This document shows, piece by piece, positions 8,906 through 17,126 of a stretch of DNA of 48,004 nucleotides (position 1 is the first letter of the stretch; each line of letters opens with the position of its first letter). The DNA lies in assembly GCA_028278645.1 (NCBI GenBank), contig JANQDZ010000075.1, positions 1 through 48,004 on the forward strand, in the 5' to 3' direction. Origin of the DNA: Longimicrobiales bacterium. GTDB taxonomy: Bacteria > Gemmatimonadota > Gemmatimonadetes > Longimicrobiales > Gaopeijiaceae. The translations under genes and the position numbers were made by a program. The notes under the pieces are model-generated. The model ran no database searches. It had not been told where the DNA came from and was given only the letters and a program-made list of their open reading frames with translations.

Positions 8906-11767
8906 ATGAGATCCCGTACCACAGTTCGAAACGGGATTGGGGCGCTGGCAAGCGTCCTACTCCTCTTCCTTTTCACCTTCCCATTGATGGCGCAGAGCAC
9001 CGGCCAGGTTTCCGGTCGCATCATCAACGGGGCAACCGGTGAGCCCCTCGGGGGCGCCCAGGTGGTGATCCAGGGGACCAGTATTGGTACCATGGCGAAC
9101 CCCCAGGGCCGCTATCTGATTCTCAACGTCCCGGTGGGGACCCACACCGTCGAAGTCACCCGCCTCGGGTACGGCTATCAATCCCTGGAGATCACCGTGG
9201 GTGCCGGGGAGACGGCCGTCGCAGACTTCGAGCTCCGGACGGAGGCCATCGCCCTTGACGAGGTGGTGGTCACAGGAACGGCCGGAAGTGCTCGGAGGCG
9301 GGAAATCGGGAACACTATCGGTGTCATCAACGCCGATGACATCCAAGCCACCCCCATCACCTCGGCCACCGACGTCCTTCAGGGCCGAACGGCAGGTCTG
9401 ACCGTCCGTCCCATCAGTGGGACGCCCGGTGCCGGATCCGAGATCATGCTGCGTGGGGTAAACACGCTGGGAGGCCCCGGCGGCAACCGGCCCCTTATCT
9501 ATGTGGACGGTGTGCGCCTTGAGAACGGGCTCCACCAGAACCCTGACGAAGCCAATACTCGAACCACCATCTTCGACGATCTCGACCCCGCCAGCATCGA
9601 GCGAATCGAGGTCATCAAGGGCGCAGCGGCCACCACCCTCTACGGTACCGAGGCGGCCGGTGGCGTGATCCAGGTCTTCACCAAGGGCGGCGGTGGTGGT
9701 GCTCCCCAGTGGACGGCCACCATCAACCAGGGAATCTCCCATATTGGCCACATCGGGCCCAAGGCGGATTCCACCGGCCTAAACATGAATGACTGCTCCG
9801 CGGATGCAGGCTGCCCCGCCAGTGGATCCTGGCTGAAGAACGGCCACATCCAGGAGTACGAGCTGTCGGTCCAGGGGGGCACCAACGTTCCCTGGTACGT
9901 CTCAGGCTCACTGTCCTCCCAGGACGGGAACCTGGATCCCCAAAACGCCCTGAACACCAGCCTCCGGGCCAACTTCAGGTTTGAGCCCCTGGACAACCTC
10001 AATATCCGCATGAGCAACATGTTCACGCGCCGGGACATCCTCTTTGTCCCGCAGGGGAACAACGCCGAAGGATTGATGCTCAACGTCATGCGTGGTCCCA
10101 AGGACTACACCCCCAATGACGTGGGCGACGCGGCCGTTTTGGAGATGGACCTCAGGCAGCAGATCGACCACTTCATCACCGGTCTGAACATCACCTGGAC
10201 GCCCACGGCCAGCCTCTCTCAACGTCTGAACGTCGGGATGGACTACTCGACCTCCGAGTACACGGAGGAGCGTCCCTGGGGATTCTACTCCAAGCCAGTG
10301 GGTAACCGGGAGAACGACCTGGCCCTGGACCGGAACATCACCGTCGACTACGCCGGAACGTATGACACGACCCTGCCCTTCTTGAACCTGGCTTCCACCA
10401 CGTCCTGGGGGGCCCAGTACTACGACGAGTTTAGCTGGGGCCTGAACGCCTTCGGCGAAACCTTCTCCGGACCGGGCGACAAGCTGATCACCTCGGCCGT
10501 GGACCTGGACGTATTCGGCGAAGGCTGGCTCCGGGTAGCCAGCGGCGGGTTCTTCCTCCAGGAGCAGTTCGGCTGGAACGATCGATTCTTCCTGACCCTG
10601 GGCGCCCGCTGGGACGGCTTCTCCACTTTCGGTGAGGGCTTTGGATTGGCCTTCTACCCGAAAGTCTCCGGCGCCTACACCATCTCCGACCATAACTTCT
10701 GGCCGAGCTGGTGGGAAACCATGAAACTTCGGTTCGCGGTGGGTGAGTCCGGACGGGCTCCCGGCCCCTTCGCCTCCAAACGGACCTGGGGTTCCACCTC
10801 CGGGGACACGAGGCAGGCAGCGGTCATCCTCTCCGAGCTGGGTAATGAAGAAATCGGACCCGAGCGCACGCTGGAGATCGAGGGAGGATTCGAGGCCTCC
10901 ATGTTAGAGGGCCGATTCAGCATCGACTTCACTTACTTCGACCAGAGCACCACGGACGCTCTGCTTCGCCTTGACCGGCCGGCCTCCATCGGTACGGAGG
11001 AAGCCATCCTCACGAACCTGGGTGAGGTCGTGAACTCCGGCCTCGAGTTCTCGGCAAACGCCAGCGTGTATACGAGTTCGGCTTTCTCCTGGGACGTTGG
11101 CGGAAACTACTATCACGGGGAAAACAAGATCGTATCCCTGGGGCCGGTCACCGACGAGCGACTCCAGGACCGTCCGGTGGACGCCATCTTCCGTGACCGT
11201 ATCACAAATCCCGACGAGATGGGCGCGAAGCCGACGTTCGAGAACGATTACTTTGGCCCGGCCCGGCCCACCACCACATGGGGAATCAATACCAGGATGA
11301 CGTTCTTCCGTCGCCTGACCCTGGAAGGCCTGGGCGAGTTCCAGGGCGGCCACGTTCGGGAAGCCGGTGGCGTACGGCAGAACGTCCGCCGGGAGCAGTG
11401 GGTCCCCTGTCAAGGAGTCATGGACGCGGTGAATGCCGGCGATTACTCCATGTATACCGCGAATGACCTGGCCACGTGCAGCCACAAGCACGCCAACTAC
11501 GGTAACTGGACCGATTTTGCCGACTTCTTCCGACTCCGCTCCGTGTCCCTCAGCTACCGGGTGCCGGAAAACTGGCTCCCGGGGAACCTCACCGGCATGA
11601 CCCTTCGGGCCCAGGGGCGGAACCTCTGGCACACGACTGACTGGCCGGGGATCGATCCGGAAGGGAACGCCTACGGTGCCGGGGCCGGATGGTCCTGGAG
11701 TGCACGGGAGTATTACAACCTGCCCATCCCACAGGTGTTCATGTTGAGCGCCACCGTGAACTTCTAA
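8906..11767 (+). CDS. SusC/RagA-family TonB-dependent outer-membrane receptor
   Basis: The start at 8906 has GGAG eight bases upstream and gives a 953-residue protein with a signal peptide ending LMAQ. An N-terminal carboxypeptidase-regulatory-like domain (SGRIINGATGEPLGGAQV, about 35-110) is followed by the TonB-box-like DEVVVTGTAG, a plug domain (about 125-240, with VIKGAAATTLYGTEAAGGVI) and a beta-barrel ending in a hydrophobic aromatic strand (VFMLSATVNF). Such receptors take up oligosaccharides, peptides or siderophores with energy from TonB. It forms a classic pair with the SusD gene 16 bases downstream. The substrate cannot be read from sequence; no glycan-degrading genes are adjacent. 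Confidence 0.95.
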   Translation: MRSRTTVRNGIGALASVLLLFLFTFPLMAQSTGQVSGRIINGATGEPLGGAQVVIQGTSIGTMANPQGRYLILNVPVGTHTVEVTRLGYGYQSLEITVGAGETAVADFELRTEAIALDEVVVTGTAGSARRREIGNTIGVINADDIQATPITSATDVLQGRTAGLTVRPISGTPGAGSEIMLRGVNTLGGPGGNRPLIYVDGVRLENGLHQNPDEANTRTTIFDDLDPASIERIEVIKGAAATTLYGTEAAGGVIQVFTKGGGGGAPQWTATINQGISHIGHIGPKADSTGLNMNDCSADAGCPASGSWLKNGHIQEYELSVQGGTNVPWYVSGSLSSQDGNLDPQNALNTSLRANFRFEPLDNLNIRMSNMFTRRDILFVPQGNNAEGLMLNVMRGPKDYTPNDVGDAAVLEMDLRQQIDHFITGLNITWTPTASLSQRLNVGMDYSTSEYTEERPWGFYSKPVGNRENDLALDRNITVDYAGTYDTTLPFLNLASTTSWGAQYYDEFSWGLNAFGETFSGPGDKLITSAVDLDVFGEGWLRVASGGFFLQEQFGWNDRFFLTLGARWDGFSTFGEGFGLAFYPKVSGAYTISDHNFWPSWWETMKLRFAVGESGRAPGPFASKRTWGSTSGDTRQAAVILSELGNEEIGPERTLEIEGGFEASMLEGRFSIDFTYFDQSTTDALLRLDRPASIGTEEAILTNLGEVVNSGLEFSANASVYTSSAFSWDVGGNYYHGENKIVSLGPVTDERLQDRPVDAIFRDRITNPDEMGAKPTFENDYFGPARPTTTWGINTRMTFFRRLTLEGLGEFQGGHVREAGGVRQNVRREQWVPCQGVMDAVNAGDYSMYTANDLATCSHKHANYGNWTDFADFFRLRSVSLSYRVPENWLPGNLTGMTLRAQGRNLWHTTDWPGIDPEGNAYGAGAGWSWSAREYYNLPIPQVFMLSATVNF

Positions 11768-11783
11768 CCCCGCGAACGGAGAT

Positions 11784-13091
11784 ATGATGATGAAAATCGC
11801 ATGCATGATCCGCCGCGGGATTTGGGTGCCCCTGACGGTACTCTTCTTTCTCACGGCAGGATGCGGAGACCTGTTCGACATCGAGAACCCGGGTGAGATC
11901 CTGGACTCGGACCTGAACGACGCCGAACTGATTCCGGTGCTCATTACCGGACTTTCTTCCGACGTTTCGGACTTCGTCGACGACTACGCCTTTAACGTGG
12001 CCCGCATCGGCGACGAGCTTGCCGGATCCGGGAGCTATGGGAGCACCGGTTACTTCCGTACCGGAATCGCCGAGCAGGACAATGTGAACGGCACGTGGGA
12101 ACAATCCCACGAGGCTCGCTGGATGGCCGAGCTCCACATCGCCCGTATCGAGACCCTCCTTGAGGGGGGGGCGTTCCAGAACAGCGACTATGTCAGCCGG
12201 GCTTATCTCTTGATGGGCCTTGCCCATATGTCCCTGGGCGAAAACTACTGTTTTGTGGTCTACTCCGAGCCGGATAACTACGGCGGCTTGCAGCCCAAGA
12301 CGGTAGCCTTCGATCGAGCGGTGGCAGCGTACACCAACGCTCTGGCCTACGGCACCGGCGAGTTCCATACCGCTGCCCGCGCGGGGCTGGCTGCTGCTTA
12401 CGCGGCCCTGGGGGACTGGAGCCAAGCGGTAACAAACGCGAAGCTCGTCCCGGACGACTTCGTCATGCACACTTACTACGACGTGGTCGATGATGAGAAC
12501 GTAGTCTGGGTTGAGACCCACGAGCGTCCTGAAATGTCGGCCATCAATACCTATGCAGGCACCTTTGATCCGCCCGATCCCCGGGCGCCGTTCAACAAAT
12601 GCGACGTCACGGGAAGCTGCTCCCATGACACCGGCGCAGACGGTGTGACGGTCCACTGGCGACAGGACAAGTACGTTGATGACGGTGACGACATCGTGTC
12701 CTGGTCAGGGAAGGAAGCACGCCTCATCGAGGCCGAGGCAGCCCTGGTGGGCGGAAACCTCGGAGAGTTTACAACCCAGATCAACGCGGTGCGGGCCCTT
12801 TATGACCTGCCGCCCATTACTCAACCCGCAACCGCCGGGTCCCTGGAATTCCCCAATGCATACGACGACGGATGGTCCATCCTCGACGGGGAACGCCAAC
12901 TGACCTTGTGGGTTGAGGGCCGGAGGCTCTGGGACCTGCACCGGTGGGACCACCCGTTCCTGAACGGTGGAACCATCGTATGGCCCGGCGAAACCCGACG
13001 GGATTCCTGTATGCCGGTCCCGGACGGGGAGTGCGCTGTCAATCCGAACTTCACCTGTGCAGAAGCGGCTGCAGGCACCAACAGCGGCTGA
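11784..13091 (+). CDS. SusD/RagB-family surface lipoprotein
   Basis: The 435-residue protein has a lipoprotein signal with lipobox LTAGC (Cys27), then the FDIENPGEILD opening that is characteristic of SusD-like proteins in this group, helical TPR-like segments, and a late ERQLTLWVEGRRLWDLHRW motif typical of the SusD C-terminal domain. It caps the SusC barrel and binds substrate. Three consecutive ATG codons (11784, 11787, 11790) follow GGAG at 11778-11781; spacing favours the second or third. The gene is followed by a strong terminator, so the transcription unit is SusC-SusD. Confidence 0.93.
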   Translation: MMMKIACMIRRGIWVPLTVLFFLTAGCGDLFDIENPGEILDSDLNDAELIPVLITGLSSDVSDFVDDYAFNVARIGDELAGSGSYGSTGYFRTGIAEQDNVNGTWEQSHEARWMAELHIARIETLLEGGAFQNSDYVSRAYLLMGLAHMSLGENYCFVVYSEPDNYGGLQPKTVAFDRAVAAYTNALAYGTGEFHTAARAGLAAAYAALGDWSQAVTNAKLVPDDFVMHTYYDVVDDENVVWVETHERPEMSAINTYAGTFDPPDPRAPFNKCDVTGSCSHDTGADGVTVHWRQDKYVDDGDDIVSWSGKEARLIEAEAALVGGNLGEFTTQINAVRALYDLPPITQPATAGSLEFPNAYDDGWSILDGERQLTLWVEGRRLWDLHRWDHPFLNGGTIVWPGETRRDSCMPVPDGECAVNPNFTCAEAAAGTNSG

Positions 13092-13122
13092 TTTCGGCCA
13101 GCTCGAAAATTCAACATGCCTC

Positions 13123-13159
13123 GCCCCCACCGCATGTTGCGGTGGGGGCAGCAGTTTTT
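13123..13159 (+). terminator. Rho-independent terminator after SusCD
   Basis: A 12-bp perfect stem (GCCCCCACCGCA at 13123-13134 with its complement at 13138-13149), loop TGT, then a run of five T at 13155-13159 after a five-base gap. It lies 31 bases after the SusD stop. Confidence 0.85.
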
Positions 13160-13309
13160 CCGCCAGAGCCTCCGTCAGGTCCAAAACGGAGCGTCCTCAA
13201 CTGGATGCCAGGCAGGTTCCCGCCCGATCCCGGGCGCGCGACTTTCTGATTGATGAGCATACGAGCAGATGGTAACTTGGGCCCCATGCCAGCCAGACTT
13301 GGAGCTACC

Positions 13310-13690
13310 ATGAAAAAGTCCATAGCGCTTCTGCCCCTGACGTTGTTTCTCCTAGGATGCGCCGCCGGGGGCGGGGGGTCCGGACCCAGCCGGTCCTCGA
13401 ACACTCTCCTGGCAGAAGAAATCGCGGAGTTTCCTTCGGTCACAGCCTACGAGGCCGTCGAACAGGCCCGTCCACGTTGGCTGCACATTCGGTCGGCACC
13501 CACCACCGGCAGCCCAATGCCCACACCCCCTGTGGTTTACCTGGACGGCCTGAGGGTGGGTGACCTGATGGAGCTGCGGCGGATACGAGCGAACGTGGTA
13601 GAGAAGATGCAGTTTTTGAGCGCCTCGGACGCCACAAACCGGTTCGGGACGAACCACGCCGGGGGAGCCATCCTAGTCACTACCCGGTGA
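13310..13690 (+). CDS. Small lipoprotein resembling an isolated TonB-receptor plug segment
   Basis: The start at 13310 (MKKSIALL) has TTGGAG six bases upstream. The 126-residue product has a lipobox LLGC (Cys17), a Gly/Ser linker, and a C-terminal half reading VVYLDGLRVGDLMELRRI, then EKMQFLSASDATNRFG and GGAILVTTR. That order (Val-Asp-Gly, an Ile/Val-Glu strand, a Ser-Ala-x-x-x-x-x-Gly turn, Gly-Gly-x-Ile-x-Val-Thr-Thr) matches the distal plug motif of SusC-type receptors, as in VIKGAAATTLYG of the neighbouring SusC. No barrel is present. Function unknown; it might interact with TonB systems or represent a repurposed plug. It lies after the SusCD terminator and is probably transcribed separately. 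Confidence 0.75.
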   Translation: MKKSIALLPLTLFLLGCAAGGGGSGPSRSSNTLLAEEIAEFPSVTAYEAVEQARPRWLHIRSAPTTGSPMPTPPVVYLDGLRVGDLMELRRIRANVVEKMQFLSASDATNRFGTNHAGGAILVTTR

Positions 13691-13696
13691 CCTAGG

Positions 13697-16324
13697 TCAG
13701 TCTCTCCGACTCTCGTAGCGGGTGATGGCGTTGATCCAGTTCTGTTCCAAAGGATCGACGGCTAGAGCCCGGTTGTACTCTTCGATGGCCCGGTCCCGTT
13801 CTCCCAGGACCAGATAGACATCTCCGTCTAGGCTGTGGCTGACGGCATCGTATCGCCTCTCCATGGCGTCCCGAACGTAGGCCATGTCCTCCTCGCTATC
13901 GGCCAGGTTCACGAGCCACGGAAGCACGCTCTCACGGGCTTCTTTAAAGTCCAGAACGTTCCGCAGCCGATACATGTCGGCCACGAAGTAGGCCATAGCA
14001 GGAGAAAACTCCAGATACGGGTTGTTGTCGGTGTTGTCGTCTATGTTCCCCACGTACTCCGCCAACGTCTCCTCCCCCATCAGGAACCCACTCAGGAAGG
14101 CCAATGGGTCAGGAACATTCACATAAGTCAGTTCTTCTCTGATTCTCTCGTCCCGGAACTTCTCCCTAACAGCTTGGAAGTCGATCTCCAATTCCTCCAT
14201 GGTGCCAATCAACACCGCGTTTTGTCTGAGGGGTGAGAACCAAAGGGTAGAGTGGGGGAAGGCCGTCATGAACGTCTTCGCCGTCATCTTCACCTCGAGA
14301 TCGGAAAGGAGGTGATGGGGGATCCACTGCACCACGATCCCGTCCTCGGAGACCCTCTCCTTCAGGAGTTCATAGAAGTCCAAGGCGTACAGGCTCCCGT
14401 TCCCCGCCATCTTAGGCGACGTGGCGTCGATGGAGATGACGTCGTACTCCTTATCCGTGATAAGGGCGTAGTTCCTCCCGTCGTTCAGGATCAGGTTGTA
14501 TTTGGGTTGATCCAAAACCCCGTGGTTGACCTCCGGGAACCAGTGGGCTGCTTTGGGGACAGCCGGGACCAGCTCGATGCAGTCCACGAACTCCACCTCG
14601 TGTTGAAGTACGCCCCACGAGGTTCCGCCGGCTCCGAAGCCGATAATGGCCACCCTCGGGTTCTCGGCTCGGCTCAGGAGTAAGGGGAAATGCGCCAGAG
14701 CCTTCTGGGCGTCCTGGTACTCGGGCGGTTCTCCTGCAACCGGGAACCCATTGATGCTGATGAGACGATCTCCGTATATGTCCCTGTAGACCTTTACCGT
14801 GGCCCCGATGCCCTCGTCGTAATAAAGGACCTCATCGGTCTCGAGACCCTCGTAGTACGAGGTGAGGGTCATTCCTCCGCCAAGAAGAACGGGGGATCCA
14901 ACGGCCAGGAAAGCCAGTGACCCCGCAGCGGCCAAACCCGTCCTGGTGCCTGCCTTCATTCCGGGCTCGGCGAGTACGAGGGCCACACCGATGGCCGCGT
15001 TGATGGCGGCCACGAGCAGGATCCCCTTCTGCAGCCCGACGGTAGGGATCAGGACGAACCCAGCCAGCAGAGATCCAAAAACACCTCCAATGGTGTTGAT
15101 GGCGTATACGTTCCCGAGGCTCGTCCCGACCTTGGCCACTTCCCGTGTATAGATCTTGGCAGCCAGGGGAAAGGCCATACCCATGAGGACGGTGGGGATG
15201 AGCATGACGCTGAGGCTGTTCAGAAACCGCACGCCCATCCACTTCCAGTTCAGCATGGAGTCCAAGGACACGTCTGACAGGCGTTCAAAAACCGGGGTGG
15301 AGTTGTTGATGATGGGTATGGCGAGGATGGCCGAAACGGCGATGAGCACTTCGATGATCCCCAACCACCCCAGCAACCGCTTCCCTCTATCGATGAAGCG
15401 GGCAATGAGGATGCTTCCGATCCCTATTCCCAAAAGAAAAGCAGTGAGGATCGTCGTAAAAGCATGGGTCGAGTTGTCGAGATAAAAAACCAGGGCCCGC
15501 GTCCAAAAGACCTCGAATGCCAGAGCGCAGAACCCAGATATGCCGATTGCCCACAGAGCCAGCCGTAGGACCCTGGGCGAGAGGACCGACTCCGGGACGG
15601 CGTCCGGGCCTAGGTCAGCCCGGCTTTCAGCTTGGCCCATCGCCTGGTCTTCCCCGCGGTATTCAGAACCGCGCACCGAACTCCGCGCCAACAGAAAAAC
15701 CACCAGGGCAATCAGCAAGTTCACGAAACCCGCCGCGTAAGCAGCCTCCCTCACCCCCAAAATCAGGATCAGGAAGAACCCGGCGGAAAGGGTGCCCACA
15801 ACCGCCCCAAGGGTGTTCAGCGCATACAGCTGCCCGACATGCCAGCCAAGCCTCTCCTTCTTGGTCGCAAAGAACTTGACGATGACGGGGAGGGTGCCGC
15901 CCATGAGGGTGGCGGGTAAGACCAACACCACGAAGGCCAACGCGAACCGGACGATGCTGATGCCGTAGAAGCCGACATCGAACTGCTGGGAGATACCCAC
16001 ATAGGCCCAGGTGACGATTCCGAAAAGGACCGGCATGAGGAAGGCGAAGGCGCTGATCCCGGCCTCAAGAAGGGCGTAAACTCGAAGGGGGGGCTTCCCC
16101 TTGTCGATTACCCTGCCAAAAACAAACCCGCCTAATGCCAGACCGGTGAAGAACGAAGCCAGGATGGTGCTGGTGGCGAATGCGGTGGCCCCGAAGACCA
16201 GGGTGAGCATTCGCATCCAAACGACCTCGTATACCAAGGCACAGCCGCCGGACAGAAAAAAGAGGACAAGGACGGTCAGCCGCACGAGCTTCTCGGGGAA
16301 TGGAGCCTTGTTGTCTTCAGACAT
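13697..16324 (-). CDS. Membrane-fused spermidine/spermine synthase-like protein with C-terminal TPR
   Basis: This 875-residue protein has two parts. Residues about 1-490 are hydrophobic with at least a dozen predicted membrane helices arranged like an MFS-type transporter repeat (VYEVVWMRMLTLVFG near the start is typical). Residues about 550-760 form a polyamine-synthase-like Rossmann domain: GFGAGGTSWG near 560, CIELVP, NDGRNYAL near 614 and ISIDATSP near 632. The canonical catalytic Asp of aminopropyltransferases is in the DATSP position. A single TPR-like unit closes the protein. Membrane SpeE-like proteins of this type are widespread and mostly uncharacterised; true polyamine synthesis is not established. 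It converges with the plug-like lipoprotein, six bases apart. Confidence 0.85.
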   Translation of the reverse strand: MSEDNKAPFPEKLVRLTVLVLFFLSGGCALVYEVVWMRMLTLVFGATAFATSTILASFFTGLALGGFVFGRVIDKGKPPLRVYALLEAGISAFAFLMPVLFGIVTWAYVGISQQFDVGFYGISIVRFALAFVVLVLPATLMGGTLPVIVKFFATKKERLGWHVGQLYALNTLGAVVGTLSAGFFLILILGVREAAYAAGFVNLLIALVVFLLARSSVRGSEYRGEDQAMGQAESRADLGPDAVPESVLSPRVLRLALWAIGISGFCALAFEVFWTRALVFYLDNSTHAFTTILTAFLLGIGIGSILIARFIDRGKRLLGWLGIIEVLIAVSAILAIPIINNSTPVFERLSDVSLDSMLNWKWMGVRFLNSLSVMLIPTVLMGMAFPLAAKIYTREVAKVGTSLGNVYAINTIGGVFGSLLAGFVLIPTVGLQKGILLVAAINAAIGVALVLAEPGMKAGTRTGLAAAGSLAFLAVGSPVLLGGGMTLTSYYEGLETDEVLYYDEGIGATVKVYRDIYGDRLISINGFPVAGEPPEYQDAQKALAHFPLLLSRAENPRVAIIGFGAGGTSWGVLQHEVEFVDCIELVPAVPKAAHWFPEVNHGVLDQPKYNLILNDGRNYALITDKEYDVISIDATSPKMAGNGSLYALDFYELLKERVSEDGIVVQWIPHHLLSDLEVKMTAKTFMTAFPHSTLWFSPLRQNAVLIGTMEELEIDFQAVREKFRDERIREELTYVNVPDPLAFLSGFLMGEETLAEYVGNIDDNTDNNPYLEFSPAMAYFVADMYRLRNVLDFKEARESVLPWLVNLADSEEDMAYVRDAMERRYDAVSHSLDGDVYLVLGERDRAIEEYNRALAVDPLEQNWINAITRYESRRD

Positions 16325-16511
16325 TCACTCAGGTCCAGGTTCTGGGCCGGGCAAGCCGGAACGCCTCGGCCTCATTCGGAACAGCGATCGTGTCTCCGCC
16401 TGATTCTGGGGGAGGTGGAGTTGAGTGGTCAACAGTGCGGTTGCGGGAAAAACGGAAAAGGAGAACCTTCCTTTTCGAATCCAGATCATCTGAGGGACTG
16501 GCCCTGGCACC

Positions 16512-16901
16512 ATGTACTCACTCCACTCCTGGCTCCGTTACCCGGTATTCCTCATCGGACTGCTCGCCCTGGGTTATGCCCTCTGGGGACAACTGGGACG
16601 ACACGACTACAAAAAGCGGATGTGGGACCTGGCGAGCGCCTTCACGCTCACCATCTATCTCCAGGTCGTGATCGGCTTCTTTCTGATATTCGGGACCACA
16701 AACCGATCCTTCGACAAAACCCTGGGACTCCATATGGTCCTGAGCATGGTGGCTGGTGCCGTCGCGCAGCTCACGTACTCGGTGAACCGACGCAGGCCCC
16801 GAGAAGAACGAAGCTACACCGTCCACACCTGGGGCGTAGGCCTCGCCCTGGCCCTCGTGGTAGCCGGAATCCTGGTGATCGGAAGCTCGATCGTCGGCTG
16901 A
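16512..16901 (+). CDS. Four-helix membrane protein of unknown function
   Basis: A 129-residue protein with four predicted transmembrane helices: about 8-26, 42-62, 72-90 and 105-127. Histidines sit at the membrane ends of helix 1 (LHSWLRY, His5), helix 3 (GLHMVLSM, His74) and helix 4 (VHTWG). That layout resembles small four-helix heme proteins such as cytochrome b561-like or CtaA half-modules, but no heme family signature is decisive. No good Shine-Dalgarno is visible before the ATG. Divergent from the spermidine-synthase-like gene (187 bases). Confidence 0.65.
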   Translation: MYSLHSWLRYPVFLIGLLALGYALWGQLGRHDYKKRMWDLASAFTLTIYLQVVIGFFLIFGTTNRSFDKTLGLHMVLSMVAGAVAQLTYSVNRRRPREERSYTVHTWGVGLALALVVAGILVIGSSIVG

Positions 16902-17126
16902 GCCTTTCCCCGGCTCGCATCCTCTCTCCGCATCCGGGCTCCCTTTCCGATCGGATCGGATCACCGTCACCCACCACCCTATGCGCAAACCCATCCCTGG
17001 ATTATCCGGCCTGACACCCCCACTTTGCCTGACCGGATTCTCCGGCCATGACCGGCAATCCTTGGACAGCGGATGAACGAGCAGGCAAACCCGGCCCACC
17101 GGGAATATCAAACAGCGGAGGCTTCC

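Noticed and set aside
16902-17126. RNA gene or regulatory RNA in the gap before the S9 gene
   Set aside because: Short GATC-rich and CCGG-rich inverted words occur, but no extended stem or tRNA-like pattern can be drawn.
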